A stretch of 44,016 nt of DNA from VBAS01 sp964508655 (GCA_964508655.1 CAZDUO010000029.1:1-44016); one strand, 5' to 3'. Counted from the stretch's first letter, positions 1 through 8,204 are shown. The notes: generated by a model from the letters alone, not told the origin. Made by a program: numbers and translations.

Positions 1-825
1 AGTGCGGATAAAACCACAAATAATTTTTTGCGGGCATGTTCTCATCTCGAAATGATTTCCCTGTTTGCAGTAGGGTATGACAATTTTGATATTCCGCTCG
101 TCAATCAGCTTGGCATACCCATAGGATATGCCCCCGGAGCGATGACAGAAGCTACAGCCGATATCGCTTTCGGACTGATGGTTGCAGTGAGCCGGAAAAT
201 GTTTTACCTGCACAAAACAATTTTGCAAGGTGAGTGGAAATATTTCAAACCCAACTCCAACCTGGGCATTGAGCTGAACAATAAAACACTGGGTATTTTC
301 GGAATGGGCCGCATTGGCATGGCGATGGCCCGCCGCAGTAAAGGTGCATACAACATGCAAATTATTTATTGCAACAGGAAACCAAACCCTGATGCCGAAG
401 CTTTACTCGATGCAAAGCGGGTTAGTTTTGATGAATTGCTGAGGCAAAGCGATGTGCTGTCTGTTCATTCCGTACTTAGTAATGAAACAAAAGAAATTTT
501 TAATAAAGCTGTTTTCAGTAAAATGAAGCCCACATCCATTTTCATTAATACGGCAAGAGGCGGTATTCATAACGAACCGGATTTGATAGAAGCTTTGAAC
601 AATGGCACGATATGGGGCGCCGGCCTGGATGTGACAAACCCCGAGCCGATGAGCCCGGACAACCCGCTGCTTTCAATGGAGAATGTCTGCATTCTGCCGC
701 ATATCGGTTCGGCTACTTTGGAAGCAAGAAATAAAATGTCGGAAATGGCGGCGGAAAACATTATCAGTTATTTTAAGAATAATACAATCCCTCATATTGT
801 AAATCCTGAAGTGTTGCAGAAATAA
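1..825 (+). CDS. D-2-hydroxyacid dehydrogenase, 5' truncated by window edge
   Basis: NAD(P)-dependent reductase of the D-isomer 2-hydroxyacid dehydrogenase family (glyoxylate/hydroxypyruvate reductase type), cytoplasmic. The frame is open from base 1, so the real start lies outside the window; about 274 residues are visible against roughly 320 for the family. The Rossmann motif GIFGMGRIGMAMARR is visible. It is followed by the catalytic Arg (INTARGG), Glu (NPEPMSPDNPL) and His (LPHIGSAT), so the catalytic core is complete. Exact substrate cannot be read from sequence. It ends convergently with the agmatine deiminase gene; the 153-bp gap holds a duplicated fragment of that gene. Confidence 0.9.
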   Translation, partial: SADKTTNNFLRACSHLEMISLFAVGYDNFDIPLVNQLGIPIGYAPGAMTEATADIAFGLMVAVSRKMFYLHKTILQGEWKYFKPNSNLGIELNNKTLGIFGMGRIGMAMARRSKGAYNMQIIYCNRKPNPDAEALLDAKRVSFDELLRQSDVLSVHSVLSNETKEIFNKAVFSKMKPTSIFINTARGGIHNEPDLIEALNNGTIWGAGLDVTNPEPMSPDNPLLSMENVCILPHIGSATLEARNKMSEMAAENIISYFKNNTIPHIVNPEVLQK

Positions 826-828
826 CTA

Positions 829-863
829 CGCATCCGGTTCCTGCTGGCTCAGGCAGTGAAAGC
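829..863 (-). repeat. Duplicated 3' end of the agmatine deiminase gene
   Basis: These 35 bases match 991-1025 with three mismatches. Read on the minus strand they encode FHCLSQQEPDA followed by TAG, which is the catalytic-Cys end of agmatine deiminase. All three differences are synonymous (TTC/TTT, CAT/CAC, AGT/AGC). The intervening 127 bp contain a palindrome at 876-899. It looks like a remnant 3' end left by a recombination or insertion event. Confidence 0.8.
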
Positions 864-875
864 CTCTCTTCCCTT

Positions 876-899
876 CCTTCTCCACTCGAGGGGAGAAGG
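876..899. repeat. Palindrome (CCTTCTCC / GGAGAAGG), divergent relative of the interspersed palindrome
   Basis: Perfect 8-bp stem with an 8-base loop, sitting between the two copies of the agmatine deiminase 3' end. It shares the general CTCC...GGGGAG form with the interspersed palindromes elsewhere, but the core is different, so family membership is uncertain. Confidence 0.5.
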
Positions 900-978
900 T
901 GGTACGGCAGTGCCGGGACAAGCATTTCGCTCTGCCACATCAGCAAAGGAATATTTCCAAACACAACAGAATATATGA

Positions 979-2499
979 TTAAACAGGAATCGCATCCGGT
1001 TCCTGCTGACTCAGGCAATGGAAGCTACCCAGGCCCCAGATGATTTCGGTGGAGTCAATGCCGATGGTTTCCCTGCCGGGAAAACATTGTGAGATTATCT
1101 GCAAAGCCTTATCATCTTTGGCGCAGTTAAAAATGGGAACGATGACATATTTATTGCAGATATAAAAGTTGGCATAGCTGCAGGGCAATCGCTGGCCTTC
1201 GTATTCAAGGTAATCGGGCATGGGCAGCTCCACAATGTTTAGTTGTTTGCCGTTCAGCAGGCGCATTTTTTTTAGTTGGTTTAAATTTTTTTCCAGCAGG
1301 GCGTGGTTTTCATCATTCATATTTTCTTCCACTGCGGCCAGCACGGTGTCTTCATTCACAAAACGTACCGTATCATCAATATGCCCGTCGGTATCGTCGC
1401 CCACAATGCCTTCATCCACCCAAAGCACCTGTTCCATTCCATAATAATTGTACAGGTATTCTTCAATTTGCTGCTGATTCAGATGCGGGTTACGGTTTTT
1501 ATTCAATAAACAAAGTGTGGAAGTGATAAGTGTGCCTTTGCCGTTAACATCCACCGAACCACCTTCCATGATGATGCCGGGATGGTACACCGGGATGTTG
1601 TAATGCTGTGCAATCAATGTGGGAATCACATCATCCAAATCGCAGGGCAGGTATTTGCCGCCCCATGCATTGTAATCCCAGTCAACGATTATTTTTTTAA
1701 TCTCTGCTTTGGGATTGATTAAAAATGCCGGCCCGTGGTCGCGGCACCACGCATCGTTGGTGGGATGAAAGAAAAATTCCACCTGCGATAAATCCACTCC
1801 TTCTTTTTGCAGACAATGTATTGCAAAAGCTTTCATCGCATCATCATTCACATTAATGTTTACCTTTTCACTTTGTGCCAGGTATTTTACAAAGCGGCAG
1901 TAGTAAGGAAATATCGTATGAATCTTTCCGGGCCACGAATCTTCCTTGTGCGGCCAGCTGAGCCAGGTGGCAACATGCGGAGCAAATTCGGCGGGGAAGT
2001 AGTAACCGAGATCTTTAGGGCTGCCCCCAACCCCTAAAGGGGAGTAGGTGCTTCCGACTTCTAATAGGGCAGGTGTACTCCTGATACCTAAAGGGGAGAA
2101 ATTGCCCCCGGTACTTGATGTAGTGTCCGGTAATAGTTCATCAATTTTATTTTCAATTGTAATTAATACAGATTCCATTTGTTTTTCTACCTGCTCGTTT
2201 GTAAAGCGAAGGAACCCGATATTCAAATTCTCTAAGTGCGTCTGTCTTATTAGATCATTCTTCTTTACTTTCTCATTCGAATGAATGCTGCCATCAATTT
2301 CAATTGCTAATTTTATCTTGTGCGCATAAAAATCCAAAACGTAAGTTGATGCAGGGTGTTGTCTTCTAAACTTAACTCCTTTTGGGCTTTGCCTTAAATA
2401 ATTCCACAACAAATCCTCAGCATAGGTCGGATGATTACGCAATTGTTCCGCTATTTTAAATATTAATGGGCTGGCTCTATAAAACATATTTTCATTCAT
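979..2499 (-). CDS. aguA: Agmatine deiminase with an N-terminal DUF559 endonuclease-like fusion
   Basis: Residues about 160-506 are agmatine deiminase (agmatine to N-carbamoylputrescine). Visible signatures are the start GYYFPAEFAPHVATWLSWP, WCRDHGPAF, GGSVDVNGKG, DGHIDDTVRF and the terminal catalytic Cys in GSFHCLSQQEP (C495). Residues 1-115 are a DUF559 (Vsr-like, PD-(D/E)XK-type) module with KGVKFRRQHP, LDF (D56), AIEIDG (E67, D69) and H73. The joining segment (about 130-160) is translated interspersed palindrome, reading FSPLGIRS and YSPLGVGGSP. Normal family members begin near the PKDLGYYF position; no ATG, GTG or TTG lies in frame there, so the native start appears lost. It lies downstream of aguB. 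Whether the fusion is cleaved or tolerated is unknown. Confidence 0.85.
   Translation of the reverse strand: MNENMFYRASPLIFKIAEQLRNHPTYAEDLLWNYLRQSPKGVKFRRQHPASTYVLDFYAHKIKLAIEIDGSIHSNEKVKKNDLIRQTHLENLNIGFLRFTNEQVEKQMESVLITIENKIDELLPDTTSSTGGNFSPLGIRSTPALLEVGSTYSPLGVGGSPKDLGYYFPAEFAPHVATWLSWPHKEDSWPGKIHTIFPYYCRFVKYLAQSEKVNINVNDDAMKAFAIHCLQKEGVDLSQVEFFFHPTNDAWCRDHGPAFLINPKAEIKKIIVDWDYNAWGGKYLPCDLDDVIPTLIAQHYNIPVYHPGIIMEGGSVDVNGKGTLITSTLCLLNKNRNPHLNQQQIEEYLYNYYGMEQVLWVDEGIVGDDTDGHIDDTVRFVNEDTVLAAVEENMNDENHALLEKNLNQLKKMRLLNGKQLNIVELPMPDYLEYEGQRLPCSYANFYICNKYVIVPIFNCAKDDKALQIISQCFPGRETIGIDSTEIIWGLGSFHCLSQQEPDAIPV
2023..2045. repeat. Interspersed palindrome, reverse orientation (copy B)
   Basis: Sequence of the form CCCCCAACCCCTAAAGGGGA. 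It is translated in the fused AguA as SPLGVGGS. It pairs as an inverted repeat with the copy at 2542-2561 (19 of 20 bases match). Confidence 0.85.
2077..2099. repeat. Interspersed palindrome, partial, reverse orientation (copy C)
   Basis: ACTCCTGATACCTAAAGGGG-type copy 32 bases from copy B. It is translated as FSPLGIRS in the linker between the DUF559 and deiminase parts. Confidence 0.7.
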
Positions 2500-2541
2500 A
2501 CCGGCTTGTTAAATCTTTTTGAGGAGTCAAGGCTACTTAAT

Positions 2542-2561
2542 TCCCCTTTAGGGGTTAGGGG
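2542..2561. repeat. Interspersed palindrome, forward orientation (copy D)
   Basis: TCCCCTTTAGGGGTTAGGGG. On the minus strand it encodes the TPNP tail and stop codon of AguB. Confidence 0.85.
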
Positions 2562-3432
2562 TATCATCAATAAATCTTTGTGTAATCGGCTGGTAAGAAT
2601 CAATTCTTCTGTCTCTGAGAAACGGCCAGTGCGTTCTGAAGAAATCGGTTTTTACCGTATCAATTTCCACCACAGCCACTTCTTCTTTGTCATGCGGCGC
2701 TTTGTAGATGATGCTGCCAAACGGATTGCTGACAAACGAACCGCCCCAGAATTTCATGGCGCCGTTTTGCTCCAGCCCCACACGGTTTACACTCACCACA
2801 TGCACGCCGTTGGCCACGGCATGGCTGCGCTGGATGGTTTGCCATGCATTGTATTGTTCGGTGTTGGTGGCTTCATCCTGCCTGGTGGCCCAGCCGATGG
2901 CAGTGGGGTAAAATAAAATATCGGCACCCATCAGCGCCGTGATGCGTGCCGCTTCAGGGTACCACTGATCCCAGCAGATGAGCACTCCGAGGCTGGCATA
3001 TTTTGTTTTGAAAACTTTATAACCCAGGTCGCCGGGAGTGAAGTAAAATTTTTCATAATAGGCGGGGTCATCGGGTATGTGCATCTTGCGGTATTTGCCC
3101 AGGCAAGCGCCGTCGGCATCCAGCACCACCGTAGTGTTGTGATAAATGCCCTGTGTACGTTTTTCAAACAAAGAAGCGATGATGACTACGTTCAGTTCTT
3201 TTGCCAGTTTGCCCAATACTTCAGTGGACGGTCCGGGCACAGGTTCTGCCAGTCTGAAGTTTTCATAATCTTCCACATCGCAGAAATAAAGCGAGGTGAA
3301 CAGTTCCTGCAGGCAGACAACCTGTGCACCTTTGGCTGCGGCTTCTCTTGTTTTTTCCATCGCCTTCTGCAGGTTAGCTTCTTTATTGTTTGTGCAGCTC
3401 ATCTGCACCATACCGATTTTAACTTTTGACAT
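2548..3432 (-). CDS. aguB: N-carbamoylputrescine amidase
   Basis: Nitrilase-superfamily hydrolase converting N-carbamoylputrescine to putrescine, CO2 and ammonia; cytoplasmic. The triad is visible: Glu in VCLQELF, Lys in YRKMHIPDD and Cys in VLICWDQWYPE. WGGSFVSNPFG and the C-terminal FFRTHWPFLRDRRIDSY are typical of the AguB branch. The start is taken at MSKVKIGMVQM (3432); an in-frame upstream ATG at 3522 would add 30 atypical residues. The stop codon lies inside an interspersed palindrome, so the last residues (DDTPNP) are repeat-encoded. It precedes aguA, giving a two-gene polyamine unit. Confidence 0.92.
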   Translation of the reverse strand: MSKVKIGMVQMSCTNNKEANLQKAMEKTREAAAKGAQVVCLQELFTSLYFCDVEDYENFRLAEPVPGPSTEVLGKLAKELNVVIIASLFEKRTQGIYHNTTVVLDADGACLGKYRKMHIPDDPAYYEKFYFTPGDLGYKVFKTKYASLGVLICWDQWYPEAARITALMGADILFYPTAIGWATRQDEATNTEQYNAWQTIQRSHAVANGVHVVSVNRVGLEQNGAMKFWGGSFVSNPFGSIIYKAPHDKEEVAVVEIDTVKTDFFRTHWPFLRDRRIDSYQPITQRFIDDTPNP

Positions 3433-3602
3433 AATATTCTTTTGAAAAAATAAGTCTTTTAGCTTTTGAATTTCAGGCAGGCAAAAGTAAATGATTAGAA
3501 CCTCTCCCTCAAATCCGGGCAAGTGGAAATTAATTTCAGCCGTTTGTCAAAATTTCAAACCGGCGGGGGTTTGTATTCGTAACTTAAAGCAAACAAACCG
3601 GC

Positions 3603-5258
3603 ATGAAAAAAATTAACCTGCTGCTTTTATGCAGCGCTTTAACATGTACCTGTTATTCCCAAACCGGTCTTACGGCTGCCGACTGGCAATCCGATTTAAA
3701 ATTTCTGAAGCAAACAGTTCACAAGAATTATCAGTTTCTTTTTAAAAAAGTTACTGCTGAAAAATTTGATTCAGCAGTGGAAAAACTGCACAAGGAAATT
3801 CCGGCAATGAAGGAGCATGAAATACTCGCCGGCTTTGGACGTATTATCTGTTTATTTCAGTACGGGCATACCAATTTGAGTTGGCGGGAATCGCCGGTGA
3901 AATACCACATGACGCCGGTAAATTTTTACTGGTTCAGCGACGGAATATATATTGAAGGTGCTGATAAAAAATATGCACAGGCTGTCGGTGCCCGGCTGGT
4001 AAAAGTGGAAGGCCTGCCGGTAATGGAGGCTGTGAATGCTGTGAGGCCGCTGGTGCCTGCGGAGAATGAGCAATTTTTTAAATCTTATTCACTCGACCTG
4101 CTCACCATTCCTGAAGCATTACATGCCCAGCGGGTAACAAAAGAATTGAAGACAACCGTTACCTATATGCTGGAAAAAGACGGAAAAACTTTTGAGCAGA
4201 CATTTACAGCTGTACCGGCATTTCGTTTTCCGAGAGAATATGGTTTTGTAAAAAACGGGGGTGATTGGATAAGTGCAAGAAACCAGGATGTGACCCCCAA
4301 TTACCTGAAAAACCTTGATAAAATTTATTATTTCGAATACCTGCCGGAAGATAAAACGCTGTATGTGCGGCATAGCCAGATACAGGACGACAAGGACGAA
4401 GCCATCCCGGCTTTTTACAAAAGAGTTTTTGATTTTATTGAAAAGAATGATGTGGAGCGGCTGGTGCTGGATGTGCGGCTGAATGGCGGCGGAAACAATT
4501 ATAAAAATAAACCCATTGTTACCGGTGTAATAGAAAATAAGAAGATTAACAAGCCGGGGAAATTTTTTGTCATCATCGGCCGGAATACTTTTTCGGCCTG
4601 CCAGAACCTGGTTAACGAACTGCACAATTACACTAATGCAGTTTTTGTGGGTGAGCCAACGGCTGAGAATATCAATTTTTATGGTGACACAAGAAGAATT
4701 GAATTGCCAAAAAGCAAATTGCCGGTGTTTCTTTCATTTGCCTGGTGGCAGGATAAGCCGCAATGGGAAAACGATGACTGGCTGGCGCCACAACTGGTAG
4801 CTGAAATGAGCTTTGATGATTACCGCAGCAACCGTGACCCCGTGCTGGAAGCCTGCCTGAAATTTTCAGATAAAGATCTTGTGCTGGATCCCATGAGGTA
4901 TTTAAGGGAGTTATTTGTGGCCGGCAAGCTGGACCAGGTGGAAACGGAAGCAAAAAAAATGGTAACCGATCCAAGGTATCGCTATATCAAATTTGAGCAG
5001 AAGATAAACGATGGTGGTTATGAATTGTTGAATTCCGGCCAGGTGGAATCAGCCATTTTTGTTTTTCAGCTTAACACCCAACTATTTCCAAAGTCGGCTA
5101 ATGTTTGGGATAGCCTTGCTGAGGCTTATTGGAAAGCAAATAAAACAGAAAAAGCCATCGAGTACTATAACAAAGCCATCGAGCTCGACCCCAACGGAAA
5201 TATCGGGCAGCATGCAAGGAACATGCTAAACCAGATTAAATCAGGAAAGCCTTTTTAG
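3603..5258 (+). CDS. Secreted S41-peptidase-like protein with C-terminal TPR
   Basis: 551 residues. An N-terminal signal peptide (KINLLLLCSALTCTCYSQ) predicts export. The middle resembles the S41/C-terminal processing peptidase fold: the LVLDVRLNGGGNN strand-loop, then GRNTFSACQNLVNELH, where Ser would be the nucleophile, then FVGEPTAENINFYGD. A PDZ-like stretch lies at about 120-145 (GARLVKVEGLPV). The final 60-70 residues form a TPR pair ending SLAEAYWKANKTEKAIEYYNKAIELDPNG. Activity and substrate are not evident. It is transcribed divergently from aguB and converges on ilvA; the 29-bp gap to ilvA shows no strong terminator. Confidence 0.75.
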   Translation: MKKINLLLLCSALTCTCYSQTGLTAADWQSDLKFLKQTVHKNYQFLFKKVTAEKFDSAVEKLHKEIPAMKEHEILAGFGRIICLFQYGHTNLSWRESPVKYHMTPVNFYWFSDGIYIEGADKKYAQAVGARLVKVEGLPVMEAVNAVRPLVPAENEQFFKSYSLDLLTIPEALHAQRVTKELKTTVTYMLEKDGKTFEQTFTAVPAFRFPREYGFVKNGGDWISARNQDVTPNYLKNLDKIYYFEYLPEDKTLYVRHSQIQDDKDEAIPAFYKRVFDFIEKNDVERLVLDVRLNGGGNNYKNKPIVTGVIENKKINKPGKFFVIIGRNTFSACQNLVNELHNYTNAVFVGEPTAENINFYGDTRRIELPKSKLPVFLSFAWWQDKPQWENDDWLAPQLVAEMSFDDYRSNRDPVLEACLKFSDKDLVLDPMRYLRELFVAGKLDQVETEAKKMVTDPRYRYIKFEQKINDGGYELLNSGQVESAIFVFQLNTQLFPKSANVWDSLAEAYWKANKTEKAIEYYNKAIELDPNGNIGQHARNMLNQIKSGKPF

Positions 5259-5287
5259 TTAAATGATTACAGGCGAAAACCGAATAA

Positions 5288-6607
5288 TTAAACTAAATAG
5301 CTGAACAGCGTATTGTCTTTTCCGATTTCGGTGTAGTTAATCTGGAATTTATTCATCTTCTCCAGTAGCTTATCATAATCATCCCGGCTTTGCAGTTCGA
5401 TGCCGACGAGTGCAGGGCCGGCTTCCTTGTTGTTCTTCTGCATATATTCAAACCGGGTGATATCGTCGGTGGGGCCAAGCACATTGTTTACAAACTCCTT
5501 CAGCGCACCGGGGCGCTGGGCAAAGTTGATAAGGAAATAATGTTTCAGCCCTTCATATTGCAGGCTGCGTTCTTTTATCTCCTGCATGCGGTCAATGTCG
5601 TTGTTGCTGCCGCTTACGATGCACACCACATTCTTTCCTTTTATTTCACTTGCAAAATCGTCCAGCGCAGCAATGGACAGGGCGCCAGCCGGCTCTACAA
5701 CAATGGCATCTTCATTGTAAAGTTTCAAAATCGTTGTGCACACTTTTCCTTCGGGCACCAGGTGCATATCGTCCAGCACTTCTTTGCAGATTTCGAATGT
5801 AATATCGCCTACACGTTTTACTGCGGCGCCGTCAACAAAACGGTCAATATTTTCCAGCGTAACAGGATAGCCGTTCTTCAGCGCTTCAAACATGGCCGGG
5901 GCGCCTTCAGGTTCCAGGCCGATGATTTTTGTTTTGGGTGAATAGGTTTTAAAATAAGAACCCACACCGGCGCTTAATCCGCCACCACCGACTGGCACAA
6001 ACAAATAATCAATACCTCCTCCGGCTCCTCCAAAGGAGGAGGGTAAGTCATCAAGTTGTTCGAGAATTTCCACTGCCACCGTTCCCTGCCCTTCAATGAT
6101 TCTGTAATCATCAAACGGGGGAATGAAGGTCATGCCGTTTTCTTCTGTAAACTTTTTCGCAGCAGCTGCGCAATCATCATACGTATCACCCACCAATCTT
6201 ATCTCCACGTTGCCGTCGCCGTGCATCTGTGTCTGTTTCACTTTCTGGTTAGGTGTAATGAAGGGCATGAACACAACGCCTTTAGCATTCAGTTTTTTAC
6301 AACTGAAAGCAAAACCCTGCGCATGATTGCCGGCGCTGGCGCATACTACACCTCGTTCCAGTTGTTCTTTCGGCAGGCTGCTCATCATATTGTAAGCGCC
6401 ACGCAGCTTGTAACTGCGCACTACCTGCAGATCTTCTCTTTTGAGGTAAATATTACACTCAAATTTTTTGGAGAGATGACTGTTGCGCTGCATAGGGGTT
6501 CTGTTGACTACCTTTTTTAGGCGTAATGCGGCGGCAGTAAAATCTAACCCCCCCGCCCCTAAAGGGAGGCCATGAAGGGGCTGATACTTTGAATACACTT
6601 CTTTCAT
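5288..6607 (-). CDS. ilvA: Threonine dehydratase (threonine ammonia-lyase)
   Basis: PLP enzyme that turns threonine into 2-oxobutanoate, the committed step to isoleucine. The PLP lysine is K67 in SYKLRGAYN; also visible are CASAGNHAQGFA, the phosphate-binding VGGGGLSAG and IVSGSNND. The last 80 residues are a short ACT-like domain (HYFLINFAQRPGALKEF), the likely site of isoleucine feedback. Two interspersed palindromes are translated within it: GLPLGAGGLDF near the N terminus, and LPSSFGGAGGG (about residues 188-199) just before the glycine loop. At 439 residues it is slightly long for the family. It is the last gene of the ilv operon, 9 bp after ilvC. Confidence 0.95.
   Translation of the reverse strand: MKEVYSKYQPLHGLPLGAGGLDFTAAALRLKKVVNRTPMQRNSHLSKKFECNIYLKREDLQVVRSYKLRGAYNMMSSLPKEQLERGVVCASAGNHAQGFAFSCKKLNAKGVVFMPFITPNQKVKQTQMHGDGNVEIRLVGDTYDDCAAAAKKFTEENGMTFIPPFDDYRIIEGQGTVAVEILEQLDDLPSSFGGAGGGIDYLFVPVGGGGLSAGVGSYFKTYSPKTKIIGLEPEGAPAMFEALKNGYPVTLENIDRFVDGAAVKRVGDITFEICKEVLDDMHLVPEGKVCTTILKLYNEDAIVVEPAGALSIAALDDFASEIKGKNVVCIVSGSNNDIDRMQEIKERSLQYEGLKHYFLINFAQRPGALKEFVNNVLGPTDDITRFEYMQKNNKEAGPALVGIELQSRDDYDKLLEKMNKFQINYTEIGKDNTLFSYLV
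6015..6043. repeat. Interspersed palindrome inside ilvA, reverse orientation (copy E)
   Basis: The core CTCCTCCAAAGGAGGAG is a near-perfect hairpin. It is translated as PSSFGGAGGG in the middle of the IlvA catalytic domain, where family members normally run straight from EQLDE-type sequence to IDYLFVPVGGGG. Confidence 0.75.
6546..6569. repeat. Interspersed palindrome at the ilvA 5' end, reverse orientation (copy F)
   Basis: ACCCCCCCGCCCCTAAAGGG form, translated as LPLGAGGL near the IlvA N terminus. Confidence 0.8.
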
Positions 6608-6616
6608 TCGATTTTG

Positions 6617-7717
6617 TTAATTGACCGTCTCCAGTTTTGAAGATTTCTTTTCTTCCCCTTTAGAGGCAGGGGTTTGGTTTTCGGGTCTCAGACTTCTTAC
6701 CGTTTTGCCCGCCTGCCACAATTCACTTTCACGCAGCTCTTTCAATTCTGCTTCCAGCTTCTCCCGATAATCGGGTTGAGAGTTACTGTCAATTGAACGT
6801 TGACTTTCTTTGCCGGCAGCTACACTGTCATAGAGTTCATTAAACACGGGCAGTGTCACATCACGGAATCTTTTCCACCAGTCAAGTGCGCCCCGCTGTG
6901 CCGTGGTGCTGCAGTTGGCATACATCCAGTCCATACCGTTTTCAGCCACCAGCGGCATCAATGACTGGGTGAGCTCTTCCACAGTTTCATTAAATGCTTC
7001 GGAAGGGGAGTGGCCCCGCTCACGCAGTACCTGGTATTGTGCAGCAAAAATTCCCTGGATGGCGCCCATCAGGGTTCCTCTTTCACCGGTTAAATCACTG
7101 TACACTTCTTTCTTGAAATCCGTTTCGAACAAATAACCGCTGCCCACAGCAATGCCGAGTGCAATCACTCTTTCAAAAGCACGGCCGGTGGCATCCTGGT
7201 AAATGGCATACGAGCTGTTCAAACCTCTTCCCTGTAAAAACATTCTGCGCAGGGATGTTCCGCTTCCTTTCGGTGCCACCAGGAATACATCCACATCTTT
7301 CGGAGGAATGATGCCCGTTTGTTCATTGAAAGTAATGCCAAAGCCATGAGAAAAATATAAGGCCTTGCCGGGGGTTAAATATTTTTTCACTGTCGGCCAC
7401 AGTGCAATCTGTGCTGCATCGCTCAGCAGGTAGCAGATGATTGTGCCACGCTGCAAAGCTTCTTCAATTTCAAACAAAGTTTTACCGGGTACAAAACCAT
7501 CGTCCACAGCTTTATCCCAGCTCTTGCTGTTTTTTCGCTGACCGACAATTACGTTGATTCCGTTGTCACGCTGGTTCAATGACTGGCCGGGGCCCTGTAC
7601 ACCGTAGCCGATGACTGCCACCGTTTCATTCTTCAGCACTTCCTGTGCTTTTGAAAGCGGAAATTCATCACGGGTCACTACGTTTTCAGTAACACCGCCG
7701 AAATTTAGTTTTGCCAT
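6617..7717 (-). CDS. ilvC: Ketol-acid reductoisomerase
   Basis: NADPH- and Mg2+-dependent isomeroreductase of valine and isoleucine synthesis (acetolactate to 2,3-dihydroxyisovalerate). Residues 1-200 carry the Rossmann motif VIGYGVQGPGQSLNQRDNG and the cofactor loop GQRKNSKSWDKA. SHGFGITF and VAPKGSGTSLRR follow. The metal-binding acidic residues sit in YSDLTGERGTLMG and in NETVEELTQSLMPL. The C-terminal 20 residues (after RSLRPENQ) contain repeat-encoded TPASKGEE followed by a Lys/Ser-rich tail, unlike normal KARI ends. It follows the GAF gene by 37 bp. Confidence 0.96.
   Translation of the reverse strand: MAKLNFGGVTENVVTRDEFPLSKAQEVLKNETVAVIGYGVQGPGQSLNQRDNGINVIVGQRKNSKSWDKAVDDGFVPGKTLFEIEEALQRGTIICYLLSDAAQIALWPTVKKYLTPGKALYFSHGFGITFNEQTGIIPPKDVDVFLVAPKGSGTSLRRMFLQGRGLNSSYAIYQDATGRAFERVIALGIAVGSGYLFETDFKKEVYSDLTGERGTLMGAIQGIFAAQYQVLRERGHSPSEAFNETVEELTQSLMPLVAENGMDWMYANCSTTAQRGALDWWKRFRDVTLPVFNELYDSVAAGKESQRSIDSNSQPDYREKLEAELKELRESELWQAGKTVRSLRPENQTPASKGEEKKSSKLETVN
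6655..6677. repeat. Interspersed palindrome at the ilvC 3' end, forward orientation (copy G)
   Basis: CCCCTTTAGAGGCAGGGGTT. It encodes NQTPASKGE of the IlvC tail. With copy F it brackets the ilvC-ilvA junction in inverted orientation. Confidence 0.75.
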
Positions 7718-7754
7718 TTTATTTGTTTTTAAGTTTTAATAATTGTTTACACAG

Positions 7755-8204
7755 TCAGTCGTTTTTCCATAAAGGCCGGATGGCTTTGGCGCAATCCTCA
7801 AGAAAAGCTGCATCTTCAGCACCGAAGGTGTTTTTGGTTTCACTTTCGGCATCTATGGTACCGATTACCGTATCGCTGTCTTCTGCAAAAACCGGTACCA
7901 CGATTTCCGATTCCGTATTGCTGAAGGTGAGAATGTAATCTTCATCCTTGTTCACATCGTTTACAACTATTGTTTTTTTCTGCATCACTGCTTTCCCGTT
8001 CAGTCCTTTGTCCCGCGGAAAAGTAGTGAAAGCGGGTTCCGTTCTTCCTGCTGAAGCGATGAGGGTTATTTCTTTTTCTTTTACATCGTACAATCCTACC
8101 CAGGAATAATGACGTGACTGGCGGATGCGGTCGGCAATCAGCCTCGCTGTTTCATGGCGCAGCTGCGCTGAGCTGAAGATTTCGGTAAAAGATATCTTTT
8201 CCAT
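7755..8204 (-). CDS. Small GAF-domain protein in the ilv operon
   Basis: 149-residue single GAF domain. It has the shape of free-methionine-R-sulfoxide reductase (YebR type): YSWVGLYDV, DKGLNGKAV, SEIVVPVF and VIGTIDAES. In that enzyme three Cys residues are essential. Here the equivalents of GRGVCG and HIACDAAS read DKGLNG and YILTFSNT, with no Cys; the only Cys is near the C terminus. It is therefore probably not a methionine sulfoxide reductase, and a small-molecule sensor is possible. It lies 17 bp after ilvN and 37 bp before ilvC, so it is almost certainly co-transcribed with the branched-chain pathway. Role unknown. Confidence 0.8.
   Translation of the reverse strand: MEKISFTEIFSSAQLRHETARLIADRIRQSRHYSWVGLYDVKEKEITLIASAGRTEPAFTTFPRDKGLNGKAVMQKKTIVVNDVNKDEDYILTFSNTESEIVVPVFAEDSDTVIGTIDAESETKNTFGAEDAAFLEDCAKAIRPLWKND

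Larger units (their letters stand above)
2023..2561. mobile_element. Putative DUF559 cassette bounded by inverted palindromes
   Basis: The DUF559 coding segment (about 2130-2499) is bounded by near-identical inverted copies of the interspersed palindrome at 2023-2045 and 2542-2561. The left end is fused in frame into aguA, and the right end supplies the last codons and stop of aguB. No target-site duplication was recognised. Calling it mobile is inference from the geometry, not from a known element. Confidence 0.35.

Noticed and set aside
979..2499. DUF559 module as a separate gene ended by a stop before aguA
   Set aside because: No stop codon lies between the two parts; the frame is continuous through both palindrome copies, so a fusion ORF is what the sequence shows.
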